From Cladorrhinum sp. PSN259 (Eukaryota; Ascomycota; Sordariomycetes; Sordariales; Podosporaceae), in assembly GCA_033725935.1 (NCBI GenBank), contig MU867111.1, forward strand, positions 124,001 through 188,000: a stretch of DNA of 64,000 nucleotides. The letters run 5' to 3'. The notes under the pieces were generated by a model that ran no database searches, had not been told where the DNA came from, and saw only the letters and a list, made by a program, of their open reading frames with translations. The translations under genes were made by a program, and so were the position numbers. Shown here one piece after another: positions 1 through 11,652 of this stretch (its first letter is position 1; every line of letters begins with the position of its first letter).

Positions 1-337
1 TACCTAAGCTCGATTGACTTTTTTGGGTTGAGATCAACACTCAAGCTCGACACCCAAGTTACCCCGCCTTCCCACATTCAGGTTGCTTCTCCCCTCCCTC
101 CCTCCCTGCCCCGCCCTGCGCAGCTTGACGGTTTTCCAAGCTTTGCCCTGGTCCTCAACGTCACCACATCAGCGGTCGATCCACACTAAGGCCCCGTCTC
201 CAAAACATTTCAAAGAAATACCAAACAAAGATACATCAAGTCGTCCTCATCCCCAGGTTTGAGCCTCTCCAAATTATCTCATTCTGAGGGAATACGCCAA
301 CTTGGAATAGTTTCGGTTCAACACAGCAACCTTCACA
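1..337 (+). promoter_or_regulatory. Upstream region and 5' leader of the trehalose synthase gene
   Basis: No gene is visible. The stretch holds a pyrimidine-rich block (about 84-115, CTCCC/CCTCC repeats) of the kind common in fungal promoters, followed by an A/C-rich leader that ends in a good start context (cacaATGcc). No clear TATA box or stress-response element was identified. Confidence 0.4.
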
Positions 338-2044
338 ATGCCTGGCGTCGTCGACGAATCCGGCTCGTCCGGCCGCCTTCTCCTCATCTCCAACCGCCTG
401 CCCATCACCATCAAGAGATCCGACGATGGCCAATACAGCTTCTCCATGTCATCTGGTGGCCTCGTCACTGGCTTGAGCGGACTGTCCAAGGCTACAAGTT
501 TCCAATGGTACGGCTGGCCGGGTCTGGAGGTCCCCGGTGCTGAAGTCGGCGCCATGAGAGAACAGTTGAAGGAAAAGTACAACGCATATCCGGTATTCGT
601 CGATGATGAACTGGCAGATCGTCACTACAATGGATTTGCAAGTTAGTATTTTCTCCTTTAAGGAGCTCCCCCCAGCTCCCTTCACGAGGCTAACACAACC
701 CGTTTTCCCAGACTCGATCCTCTGGCCCCTGTTCCACTACCACCCCGGCGAGATCACATTCGACGAGTCCGCATGGTCAGCATATCGCGAGGTGAACCGA
801 CTGTTCGCCAAGGAGGTTGTCAAGGACGTACAAGATGGTGATTTGGTCTGGGTACACGATTATCACCTGATGCTGTTGCCTCAGATGCTTCGGGAGGAGA
901 TCGGAGACTCCAAGAAGAATGTCAAGATTGGCTTCTTCCTCCACACTCCCTTCCCCAGCAGTGAGATCTACCGCATTCTGCCCGTCAGAGAACAGCTTCT
1001 TCTCGGTGTTCTCGAATGCGACCTGATCGGTTTCCACACATACGATTATGCCAGACATTTCCTGAGCAGCTGCTCAAGGATTCTGTACGTCTTGTTTTCT
1101 CTTGCCCTCATCAATAGTTCTTGCTGACCCGAAACAGTTCAACCGCCACAACTCCCAACGGTGTCGATTGGAATGGTAGGTTCGTTACTGTCGGCGCATT
1201 CCCTATCGGTATCGATCCCGAGAAATTTGTCGACGGTCTCCAGAAGCCCTCGGTCCAAAACCGCATTGCGGCGTTGACCCGCAAGTTCGAAGGCGTTAAG
1301 CTTATCGTCGGAGTGGATCGCCTCGATTACATCAAGGGCGTTCCTCAAAAACTCCACGCCCTCGAGGTATTCTTGACTGAGCACCCCGAGTGGATCGGCA
1401 AGATTGTTCTGGTCCAGGTTGCTGTGCCCAGCAGACAAGATGTCGAGGAATACCAAAACCTGCGGGCCGTCGTCAACGAACTCGTCGGCCGCATCAACGG
1501 CAGGTTCGGCACCATCGAGTTTATGCCAATCCACTTCCTCCATCAGTCCGTTTCTTTCGACGAGCTTACCGCGCTCTATGCCGTCAGTGATGTCTGCTTG
1601 GTCAGCTCTACCCGTGATGGCATGAACCTTGTCTCGTACGAGTACATTGCCACGCAAAAAGAGCGCCACGGCGTCATGATTCTGTCCGAGTTTACCGGTG
1701 CCGCTCAAAGTCTGAACGGTAGTCTCATCGTCAACCCATGGAACACGGAGGAGCTTGCCAACGCAATCCACGATGCTGTGACCATGAGCCCCGAACAACG
1801 TGAGGCCAACTATCGCAAGTTGGAGCGCTATGTGTTCAAGTACACCAGCGCCTGGTGGGGTCAGAGCTTCGTCACCGAGTTGACACGCATTAGTGCTGCG
1901 GTCGAGAAATCGAATCATTCGTCGGCCAAGCAAGCCCTGAAGGGTGCAGTTGAAGGTTTAACAGAGGCCACTAATACTACTCTCGAAGAGGCAAAAGGTG
2001 CCATCTCCGGTATTACCGGAGATGTTGGCAAAGATGAGCAGTGA
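338..2044 (+). CDS. tps1: Trehalose-6-phosphate synthase (GT20)
   Basis: Makes trehalose 6-phosphate from UDP-glucose and glucose 6-phosphate, the first step of trehalose synthesis, in the cytosol; in fungi it also restrains glycolysis and protects from heat and desiccation (family knowledge). Three exons: 338-641, 712-1084 and 1138-2044, giving 527 residues, the normal length for the stand-alone fungal synthase. Introns are 70 and 53 bp with GTTAGT and GTACGT donors and CTAAC/CTGAC branch points. The N-terminal substrate loop LISNRLPI (about residues 16-23), the HTPFPSSEIYR block, and RLDYIKGVPQKL (from about residue 287) are all present. No phosphatase domain follows, so this is the synthase and not the Tps2-type fusion. 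The C-terminal tail after about residue 485 is low-complexity. No defect seen. Confidence 0.96.
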
Positions 2045-3181
2045 GGTTGATGGAATGGGTTGGAATTGGTCTTTAAAAGCTCGGTTTGCATGATATTATT
2101 ATTCAGGGATATTGCGGAGGGAAGGTTTTGTTTTTGAGCAGTTGGGTGTCAACATCCTTGTTTTTACTAAGCGGATGCTGGAATGTTTACGTTTCTGCCA
2201 GCTGATGTTGTTGGCCTGGGAATGAGAGATGATAGGTATTCGGGGCTGTTTCTTTTGGTTTTTTCTGTCGATGATAGAATTTCATTTGCATGAGCCCGAG
2301 CATTTTCATGTCCGAGCTTCTAAATACAAGAATCGTCTCCAAGTCGAAGAAAAGGGGGGTGGGTCAATGCACCTTGCTGCCGTCAACCATTGGCCCATTT
2401 ATAAGTCAGCTCTCCTGGAGCTCCTTCCACCAGACGCCCCAATGGGCACATAGCCCAGCGGTATTGGGGCGTCAATGGTAGCACTCGCCAACGAGGTCCT
2501 GGGTTCAACTCCCGGCTCTCTCATTCCTCCCGCGGATCTCTTCCACCCCCGTGTTGGTGACTGAGCTTCCGACCTGCGTGAATTCATCTGCATCCTCGTG
2601 TGGTGTGGTTGTCTTCAGTATGCCTCCAGGCCCTCAGTAAACCCTCCCGTGGGGGTTTCGTAGCCTGTCGCCCCCTCCCGGGGTGGCAGGTGAGCTTTTT
2701 GATCTTTTTCTTTTTACACAAGGCATAAATGATCGTATTCGTCGGGTTTTTTGGTGTTTAGAATGTTGCAAGCCTAGATGAAAGTGGCTTCGATCCATGT
2801 TTACAATAATGCGGCGGTGCCTCTGAAGGTGTGCCCTGGAGGTGGGGCCGGCCTTGGCGCCGAATCCGATAAATACGAGGAATACGATGATTCCGATTCG
2901 GAAGCTGACGAATGGTTCTCTTTTGAAGGGACTCTTTTAGAGGATCATATGGATCCAAGCACTAGCTTGTTGGCCTTGTTAGTGATAATAGCAATGATTT
3001 ACGTTTTTGAGCACGAGGCCTCACGCCCGGTCTGTCAACGCGGAAGACCTGCGGGCGGATTTATTCATGTATATTTAAGTGAAGAGTCTCTCCCCCTTGG
3101 CAACCAATCTCTACAAGAAACGTTTAGTAGATACTTTTTTTTGGGTTTTAAGAAACTTTTTTTTTTTCAATTCAAGTAACA
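2045..3181. other. Intergenic region between tps1 and the MFS gene
   Basis: Holds the tps1 3' region, the tRNA-derived element described separately (about 2441-2715) and the promoter of the MFS gene. A TATA-like box (tatatttaag, about 3071-3080) and a T-rich leader (3126-3170) lie just before the MFS start. An open frame at 2778-3179 crosses that promoter and is discussed among the findings; I do not call it a gene. Confidence 0.5.
2441..2715 (+). repeat. tRNA-derived SINE-like element
   Basis: An internal RNA polymerase III promoter is visible. An A-box match, TAGCCCAGCGG, starts at 2451, and a B box, GGTTCAACTCC, starts at about 2502 inside a T arm CTGGG/TTCAACT/CCCGG. A second D-arm-like piece (gcgtcaatggtagcac, about 2470-2485) lies between them. 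No 5' strand pairs with the 3' acceptor-like CTCTCTC, so this is not an intact tRNA. About 190 bp of unrelated sequence follows and ends in a T/C-rich tail (about 2695-2716). This is the layout of tRNA-derived SINEs known in other ascomycetes. Boundaries are approximate and no target-site duplication was confirmed. Confidence 0.4.
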
Positions 3182-5167
3182 ATGTATTTCGCCTACAAGT
3201 ATGCAAAGAAGAAAATCCAAGCCCGCCAACAACAACAGCAGCAGCAACAGCAGCAGCAACAACAACAAAATATCAACAACGCTTCGGATCCAGACCAACA
3301 ATATCAGCAATATCATCATCATCATCCATCAAGAGACGGTACGACGCCTCTCTCGAATTCTCATGACACTTCCATTCCCCCCATCTATTCCACAGCGGAC
3401 GTCAAAGAAGCCAGCAATGTCAATATAGACGATGCCGAAGAAAAGAAAAAACGTCGTCACTACCGCCTCCTCTTGATCTCGTCCCTCTTCCTCCCATCCA
3501 CCCTGTACGCCCTCGACACGACCATAATCGCCTCGGCCCTCCCCTCGATCGCTTCCTCGTTCGACCAGTTCTCCCAGCTAAACTGGATCATCACGTCGTT
3601 CACGCTGACCTCGTGCACTTTTCTGCCGTTTTTCGCTCAGGCGTGCGACATTTTTGGTCGGTACTACTCTCTGCAGTCCTCGCTCTTGATCACCATCATC
3701 GGGTCGGCGGTATGCACGGGCTCGCCTGCCAGGGCCGACGCTTTTGGTTTGTTGCTCTTTGGGAGAAGCCTGCAGGGCGTCGGCGTCGCGGGGATCCAAA
3801 TGTGCGTGCGGACCATCCTGGCCGATCGCGTGTCCCTGAAGGAGTACACCACCAACGTGTCAATCTTTGCCATCGTCCAGGGGGTCGGGTTTAGTATCGG
3901 ACCCGTGGCGGGCGGGTATTTGGCTCAAGAAAACTGGCGGTGGTGTTTTGGGATTAACTTGCCGGTGGGCGTCGTGGCGATGGGAATTGTTTGGCTTGTT
4001 TTGGGACGAAAACAAAACATGTTGGTTCCTGCGCAGGTTGTTGATGGACAAGGAAAGAGAAGGAAACTCGGGATGAGGTTGAGGAGTATTGACTACGGTG
4101 GGCAAGTTTTGTTTTTGTTTGGACTCGGGCTGTTGATTCTGGGGTTCACGTGGGCTGGTGGCGAGTATGGATGGGGAAGCGTGCAGGTATTGGTTCCCTT
4201 GGTTGTGGGAGGGGTGGTTACGGTTGGGTGGATGGTGTACGAGTGGGCTATGGTTCCGGGACGGATGATGGCGAGGTGGTTGCCGTTGCAAAAGGCCATG
4301 ATGCCTTGGGACTTGTTGACGAAACGGGATGTGGGATTGTTGTTTTACATTAACTGCTCGATGGGTGCTGCCATGTTTGCGGTGATGTATTTCATGGATC
4401 TTTATTTTACCTTGGTGATGGGGCATGATTCGAGCAAGGCTGGTCTTGCTTTGCTGTATTATTTGCCTGGTCTAGGAGGTAAGTGATACAAATCTGGCAA
4501 CTACATACGCATTAATAAGCGTGCCTGAGCTGACAAGAAGAAAACAGTGGGCGTTTGGTCGACCACGCTGTGGATGAACGTTTGGCCTCGACAGACATTC
4601 CCAGTACTCTGCTTCGGAACAACCCTCTCGGCTATTGGTATTACCGTCCTATCTTGGGCTTGCCACATGAAAGACATCAATCTCATCTACGGCATGATGG
4701 CAATGACTGGACTCGGAGTCGGCACAAATATAAATCCCGGTTCATTGCACGGACTTGCATATTTCCCTGGAATGACAGCTGCAATTACTTGCATCATCTC
4801 ATTTGCGACACCTTTCGGAGGGACAGTCGTTCTTACCATCATGTCGACCGTCTTCAACAATAAGAGTGGAAGCAACCATGACGATCCAAAGAAGGGAATC
4901 GTGTGGGGGTTCATTGCTTTAATTCCTGTGATGTGGACAGCTGTGCTGGTCACCACCTTCCTGGGCAACGTCTGGGTTGACAAGAAAAGCGGTGGTCATG
5001 AAGTGGTACATAAGCCATGGTTTTGGAGTTTGGTCATGGGTAAGAAGTTAGAGAAAGTCAAGATGGCCCAAGTTGATGATCGGGAGGCAGCGCAAAATGT
5101 TCCTTTATCAACACTTCCTTCTATAGGACACAAACAGAGGACGGACATGGAGAGAGGAGGTTTCTGA
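3182..5167 (+). CDS. MFS transporter, DHA2-type, with polyglutamine N-terminus
   Basis: A proton-driven exporter of the major facilitator superfamily, probably plasma-membrane; substrates of DHA2 members include drugs, toxins and siderophores, and this one cannot be assigned. Two exons: 3182-4478 and 4548-5167 (69-bp intron, GTAAGT donor, CTGAC branch point), giving 638 residues. Residues 1-95 are hydrophilic, with a glutamine run starting near residue 16, encoded by mixed CAA/CAG codons. The first helix carries LDTTIIASALPSI, the DHA2 signature. RSLQGVGVAG and GPVAGGYLAQ blocks follow, then FGINLPVG. The many hydrophobic segments fit 14 helices. No metabolic gene cluster surrounds it. The tail after the last helix is about 60 residues. 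Confidence 0.92.
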
Positions 5168-6074
5168 AATAAAGAGGGCTAGGTTGAACGCGAAAAATAT
5201 CTTGGAACAGGAGAATAAAGAGACAAAATATATTAGAGATAAGTTAAATACCAGTTCTGTAAAAGAAGACCAGAGAAATCGTGCAGGATGAAACTACCTG
5301 CACCTACCTTATAAGACACAACACCCACTTCTATGACCACATCTTGAATGATAATCTGAAGCGTGCTTGCCCTTCGTTGTTTGTGAACTAGCCGCTTCAT
5401 CTGAGACGAATTAGATGGAACAGCCAGATTCACACGTGGAATCATTTTCTCCTTTGAAACACAGTGCGAGTGCGGTTATCTGAAGTCATCAGATGCCGGT
5501 CTAGAACGATCAAAAATGCGCGAGGGCAAGCGCAGGTCTGCTGCTACTGCAACTTTCATCTGATCTACGCGCATTAACGCCAGCTGCTCCTTCAAATAGG
5601 GAATAAAACCCTAGAGCCAGAGACCGTTTCGAGACTTACAACCTGGAAAGTGGGAAGTCGCTAGCAACCTGGAAGTCTGAACTGTCCTCTTTGAACCCCA
5701 ACTGCCAAGTTGCATGAGCCGTTGAGGTGTCCAGCTTCTTCCCACATAATCGCCCTTTCCTCCTTTGCGCTGAGACATGTGGACACGGCAGAAAATTTGC
5801 ATTAAGAATTCAAGGTTCCTGCCGCCTGTGGCCGCGCGATCAACTCAGTTGCCACGGCTTCTCACTCACGCTTCTCCATCCATCCACCAGCGCGCCTCTT
5901 CCAATCTCTGGTGTTCGACTTCAATCCTCTTCCTTTCTACCAAACCGCATCATCAACACTCTATCCTCCTATCGGCCAGAGTCCATTCACCTATTGTTCT
6001 CAATCCTGTTATTTTATCTATCCCTCGAGCCCTAGAGTATTAATTTCCTCTCAATTTCTTCTTCTTGTCCCACC
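5168..6074. other. Intergenic region upstream of the P-type ATPase
   Basis: Contains the MFS 3' region and the ATPase promoter/leader. The leader from about 5850 is rich in C and T and ends in caccATGgcg. I see no RNA gene or repeat; short open frames here look like chance. Confidence 0.45.
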
Positions 6075-9000
6075 ATGGCGGGCCCCGATGATGGCACAGA
6101 CTCCAGATCTGGAGCTGGCAATCGGATTTCTTTTACCCCAGCTACTAGACTAACTCGTGATCCTCGGGATGCCAGTTCCCAGACGCTTGCTCGGCATTCT
6201 AGAACACCTTCCATCCCTCAGGTCCTTGGTGGTGAGGAAAAGGATCGTCGTCAACGCCAAAAGGAGCATGAGGACAAGCAAGTCAACATTGAAGAGCACC
6301 TCATGACCCCTGACAAGGTCGCAGAGAAATACAAAACGGTCATCAACCAGGAGAGGCCTGCCGACTCCTACGGGTTGACCTCAAAGGTCGCTGAAACCCA
6401 TGGAGTGGTATACGGTCGCAACGTCCTGACCCCTCCCAAGAAGAAGAACCCCTTTCTCAAGTATCTTGGCTACCTGACCAGTCTCTTCAATCTCCTGTTG
6501 ATTCTTGCTGGTCTTCTGGAGTACCTGTTGCTCGCCATCGACTTCAAGGACAACTTCCCGAATGTGAGTATTCGCCACTTGCACCAATGCCACTGCCTGT
6601 ACCACAGCCTGACTCATTCAACTACAGACATATCTCGGAGCCATTCTTATCATCGTCGCCAACATCAATGCCTTCATCGAGTTCTACCAAGAGAGCAAGT
6701 CACAAGCCCTCCTCGAGTCATTTCTCAACATGATTCCGGCCAAGTGCATGTGTATCCGCGATGGCAAGCTCTCCCAGCTTGACGCTGCCGATCTTGTACC
6801 TGGAGATATTGTTTTCGTCCGAATGGGTGACAAGACCCCCGCCGACATGTTTGTGTTCTGGGCTTCAGACTGCAAGGTTGACAACTCATCCCTCACAGGC
6901 GAGTCGGAACCCCAAGAGCGCACCAAGGACAATGACTCTCAGAACCCCTTGGAGGCTTCCAACATCATGTTCAACAGCACCTTGGTCATCTCTGGAGAGG
7001 CATATGGCATCGTAATCCGCACTGGCGATGGCACTGTTCTCGGTCAGATTGCCCATCTCACTGCTGGTGAGGAGAAGGCGCCGTCACCTTTGACTGTCGA
7101 GATTGGCAACTTCGTCAAGATTATTGCCGCCATCGCCATGGTCACCGCTTTGGTCTTTTTTGGTATCGCCTTTCCGGTCAACAACAACAATGTCTCTTTG
7201 GCTCTCAACTTTGCCATTGGTATCTTCGTTGCCTGGGTCCCTGAGGGTCTGCCTGCCACGGTGACCATACTGCTCACCATCGCCGCCAAGCGCATGGCGA
7301 GCCAGAATGTTCTCGTCAAGGATCTCAAAGGAGTCGAAACCCTGGGTGCCATCACACTTTTGGCCACAGACAAGACCGGTACTCTGACGCGCAATCAGAT
7401 GACGGCTGCCAACATCTGGACCTGTGGCCAGATGTATGAGGCCTCGCACGGTGCAATGCAAGAAAAGAACCTTGCCGATCCAAGCAAGCCTGGTATCCTG
7501 GATATTCTTCACATCTCTGCCCTGTGCTCGCGTGCCAAGTTCGACCGCACTGACGTGCCGGTGCATCAGCGTGAGATCTTGGGCGATGCCACGGAGTCGG
7601 GCCTTGTCCGCTACGCTGGAGACCAGCTAAAGGACTTCGACGCCCTTGCAGACCAGTATCCCAAGGTGTTTGAACTCCCTTTTAGCTCAGATACCAAGTG
7701 GCACATGAGCATCCACAAGAAGGCTCACGCCGGCGGCTCATTTACTCTCTTCATCAAGGGCGCCCCTGAGCGTGTCTGGAAACTCTGCAACCGCATTCTG
7801 GTAGGCAGCGACGGCCAGAGTGTTGCCCTGACCCATTTGCACAAGCAGTCCTACGACGAGATATACGAGGAGATGGCCGGCAAAGGTCACCGCGTCTTGG
7901 GCTTTGCCCAGCTCCAGCTCCCCGGTGACAATTATCCTGAGAACTTTGTCTTTGACAAGAAGGCGAAGAACTATCCCCTTGGTGATTTCGTCTTTGTCGG
8001 CCTGGCCTCACTCCAAGACCCACCCAAGCATGGAGTCCGCGAGGCCATTGGTAGCTGTCGAGCCGCTGGCGTCAAGGTCATGATGGTCACTGGAGATCAT
8101 CCCCTTACCGCTGAAGCAATTGGCAGAAAGATCAATCTCATGTTGGGTGTCACAAAGACCATGGTTGCCAAGCGCACTGGACGCCCGATCGACTCAATTC
8201 AGGAGCACGAGTTCAATGCCATTGTCGTCCACGGTGAACAGATTGACAGCCTGACAGATAACGAATGGGACAACATTTTCTGGAAGGACGAGATCATCTT
8301 TGCGCGCACCTCCCCCAAGCACAAGTTGGAGATTGTCCGCCGCGCCCAGAGCATGGGACACATTGTTGGTGTCACCGGCGACGGTGTCAATGATTCGCCC
8401 GCACTGAAGAAAGCCGACCTTGGCATTGCCATGAACATGACCGGTTCCGATGTGTCCAAGGAGGCAGCTTCCATGATTCTTCTGGACGACAACTTTGCCA
8501 GCACTGTCCGCGGTATTCAAGAAGGTCGCCTAATCTTCGTCAACCTGAAGAAGTCCATCAAGTACACTATTACCCATTCGATGCCCGAGGTCATTCCTAA
8601 CCTCCTCTATGTTATTGTTCCGCTTCCTCTTCCTCTTTCGGCAATTCTGATTCTGGTCATTGATCTCGGTTTCGAGCTGGTTGCTGCTCTTTCTTTTGCC
8701 TGGGACCCCCCTGAGACCACCGAGGGCCTGATGAAGATGCCGCCTCGCAAGCCTGTTACCCCTGAGACTGCCAATATTTTCCGCCGCCGTGCCTTACGCC
8801 AGACTCGTTCTCGCTTTGACGAGGAGCTGGGAGTTGTTGTACCCCCTGAGAAGCTGACCAAGTTTCAGGCCCTCATGCACCATATTTGGGAGCATTTCAC
8901 AAGGGAGTATTGGGCAGACAAGCTCGAGAACACCGGTGCTGAGGTGCTTGTCGACGGTCCTCTTCTGTCGTGGGCCTACCTCGAGATTGGAATCATTGAG

Positions 9001-9549
9001 GCTGTTGGCGCGATATTTTCGTTCTTATTGATCCTCCATGTCCGCGGTATCTCGCCATATGACGCCTGGGTCATGCAGAGGGGTGCTGGGGCACCAACCT
9101 ACTACTGGACCAAGGATGGTCAGACATACAAGGGTATCGACGGAGCAACTCAGTACGACATTTTGGCTGAGGCTCAGTCAATGTACTACTGGGCTGTCAT
9201 GACAATGCAGATGTTCAACCTGTTTGCATCCAAGACGCGCCACACAATGCCGCTCGGAAAGTACATGTTCGCGAACAAGATGACCTTCTACTGTATCCTT
9301 GGTGGTGCTTCGCTCGCAGCTTTCATCATCTACACTCCCGGCGTCGAGATTGTTTTTGGTACCAGTCGCAGCCTCATGCCCCTATACTGGCTTGCCCCTA
9401 TGGCGTTTGGTTTCGTTATCATTTTGTATGCCTGCTTGCGGATGGCCATTACGCGCCGCACGAACCCAACCAAATGGAATCCTGAGATCCAGGGTCTCCA
9501 GATGTTTCCGACAATTCGGACTTTCCGGTCCATGTCTGGCAGACAGTGA
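6075..9549 (+). CDS. P-type ATPase, type IIC (Na,K-ATPase alpha-like)
   Basis: A cation pump of the P-type family closest in motif order to animal Na,K/H,K-ATPase alpha subunits; filamentous fungi have such IIC pumps, and the ion is not settled by sequence. Two exons: 6075-6563 and 6628-9549 (64-bp intron, GTGAGT donor), 1,136 residues. Residues 1-125 are a hydrophilic N-terminus. TGES-type actuator motif LTGESEP, helix M4 with PEGLPAT, the phosphorylation site DKTGTLT (Asp near residue 411), the KGAPE nucleotide-binding motif and the hinge TGDGVNDSPALKKADLGIAM are intact. The C-terminal membrane half has the extra helices typical of type II pumps. Nothing suggests inactivation. No beta subunit is nearby, as usual in fungi. 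Confidence 0.93.
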
Positions 9550-10239
9550 TGGGAGAGATAAATTTACGCAAAAACGTACGAGTTCTGAGGAAGAATTTTG
9601 AAGGACTGTGAACATGGAGTTACCAACGTCCTGGATTTGCGCAAGGGAATTTGATGCTCTGGGGAAGGGACAAGTTGCTTTGTATTTCAGACATTGGTGT
9701 GTATATGAGTAGTCAAAGAGGTTCAAAGTACTAGGGACTGTCAACGTAAAGAGGGCGTTGGTGGTGGTACGGTAGATTGGTAGCACACAATATTCAGTGA
9801 TTTATTTTCATCATTTTGCTTTGCCTGATTCTGATGGTGTGGTTGTTACGTCAGGATGATTCCTCATTTTTTGTTCATTGGGTGCCGGGCGGAGGCGTAT
9901 GAAGGATTCTGTTGCCATACGGAAGCGAGCCATGATGATTGGACACATCCCCCAACCTTGGAGGCTGAAAGGGGTTAGGTGAGCCTAAAGAAGACAAACC
10001 ACGTTTGCCTACCGCGCCCGCTGCCGGTGCCGAATTGCCGGTTGACACGGTTGGTTTGTTCCCTTTCACTAGACCATGTCTTGAGGGTTTCATGAAACCT
10101 TTGATGTAATCCTTTTCCATGCTGATGAATGTTTGGTTTACCTATTACATTCACTTTTTTCCGCAGCATTGTGTGTCACTTTTACTCTGAATGTTCGCAT
10201 TCATCAATCAATCAATCAGATTCAAATCGCCTAATCAAC

Positions 10240-10365
10240 CCGACAGCGCAGAGAGCCCAGCGACAGCCAGCGACAGCCAGCGCAGAGTCTTAGCCAGAGA
10301 GCCCAACACAGACAGCGCAGAGAGCCAGCGACAAGCCAGCCAGCCACCTAGCCACCTAGCCATGA
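10240..10365 (+). repeat. Degenerate CAGCGACAGC / GACAGCGCAGAGAGCC repeat
   Basis: Overlapping copies of a 10-16 bp unit: agcgacagcc occurs twice in tandem near 10258-10280, gacagcgcagagagcc occurs near 10240 and 10310, and a CCAGC/CCTAGCCA run ends the block. Preceded by a short ATCA run (about 10200-10218). Looks like a decayed minisatellite with no coding sense. Confidence 0.6.
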
Positions 10366-10499
10366 ACAATCAGCAAAAATGAGGTGGGGAACGGGATATT
10401 TTTTGCCTGATTTTTTGGGGAGTTTGTTTGAGGGGTTGAAGAGTATTGTTGGGCTTGGGGGGAGGACCGAAAAAGAGGTGAGGAAATTCTTTTTCTTTC

Positions 10500-10525
10500 T
10501 TTTTTTTTTTTTTTTTTTTTTTTTT
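10500..10525 (+). repeat. Poly-T tract of 26 bases
   Basis: An uninterrupted T run after a CT-rich approach. On the minus strand this is poly-A, which could be the tail of an old retroelement insertion, but no element body was recognised beside it. Confidence 0.8.
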
Positions 10526-11351
10526 GGATAATTGAGATGTGAGGATTTGAATGGTGGGGGGGTGAGTGGTGGAGATAGTGAGGAGAGTTGTTGGGTGTAC
10601 GGCATGTGAGTGTTTGATATATAAAGAAGAAGTGATGGTTTGTACGGATCTGTACAGCAGATTGGATGGTGATCGGGAAGAGGAGAAGGGAATTTGGTTG
10701 CATAGCAGCAGAAGAATGGAAGATGAATTTGGGTGGTGAAGAGGATGGATTTGAGTTAAGATATGGTTTGTCAAACGGCAGATTAAATGCGTGGTTGAAA
10801 ATAAGGGGGTTGGTATAATTGGTGTTCTTTTTGCTGACTCATGAGTTGCAGGAAGATATATATGTCGGGAGGAGGTTATATTTGGATTCTGAAGGTGCAG
10901 GTGATGATGCGGTAAGATATGTTTTTGTTTTTACATCATATAAAGAATGTTTTCAATGTGTGTGGGACGGATGTGTGTGCTGACAACGAAAGCAAGGAAT
11001 CAATATCGAGTTTTGAGTACGAGTACGAACTTGAATAAGGGACATACATACAGACGAAAAGGGGGGGCGGGAAGGTGCAGTATACATGTACAAGGATAAG
11101 CAAGGTACTACTCACTATGAAGAAAGGAGAAAAAGGTGGTGGTGGGTGACGTCAAATTAGCCTCGTGAGGTCATCATGGATGTGATCGGCAACGGGATGA
11201 ATGGGAAATGGAAGTTGGGTGTCAAATTCGGGGAGGAAAGGAAATTTCACCACATCAACCACTTCCACGATCAAATCAAGAAACTAGCTGGTCGAGATTA
11301 AAACCGAATCCAACGGACGAAAATAATCAGACCCAAAGAAAAGATACAAAG

Positions 11352-11652
11352 ATGCCAGAGATTAAAGATAAAAACGACGAGCCGATCCACGAGGGAGATC
11401 ACGTATTTGCTCGCGCTAGAGGTGGAAGACATGAGGGGGAGGTGGAAAGGATTGTGACGACTGAAGAGGAGGCGAAGGAGGAAGGGGTCAAGCATCCGCC
11501 CAAGGTATTTCAGAAGCTTTTTCAATTGATCCAAAAGGAAAATGATGTGATGGTAAGACTGACAGATGACAAAGGTCTTGTATACCGACCAACATGGACA
11601 TCATGTTTCGCATAACCCGGGGGCTATTGAGCATGGAGAGTATAAGAAGTGA
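11352..11652 (+). CDS. Small Hva1/DUF2945 Tudor-like protein
   Basis: Two exons, 11352-11504 and 11575-11652, joined in phase 0 across a 70-bp intron (GTATTT donor, CTGAC branch point, AAAG acceptor), give 76 residues. Unspliced, the frame reads into the intron and loses the conserved end. The joined protein has IHEGDHV, GEVERIV and KHPPKV, then YTDQHGHHVSHNPG and IEHGEY. That order fits the family annotated as hypervirulence-associated protein with a Tudor-like fold (DUF2945), short soluble proteins found in many fungi and bacteria. Molecular role is unknown; the name comes from one fungal mutant and does not imply virulence here. The start ATG follows tacaaag. Nothing nearby explains its job. 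Confidence 0.82.

Larger units (their letters stand above)
9550..11351. other. Long low-complexity intergenic region
   Basis: About 1.8 kb without a convincing gene. It holds the ATPase 3' region, a CAGCGACAGC-type degenerate repeat (10240-10365), a 26-T run (10500-10525), and a purine/GT-rich stretch (10526-11150) with G runs. Open frames on the minus strand across the T run are lysine- and proline-rich artefacts of composition. Confidence 0.5.

Noticed and set aside
1139..1933. 264-codon minus-strand frame
   Set aside because: Mirror of the third exon of the trehalose synthase gene; it exists because of codon bias on the true strand.
3860..4426. 188-codon minus-strand frame
   Set aside because: Antisense to the MFS transporter; Pro/His/Asn composition is a shadow of the coding strand.
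10348..10774. Three minus-strand frames of 85 to 134 codons with Lys runs
   Set aside because: Lysine runs come from the 26-T tract; frames overlap each other in all phases.
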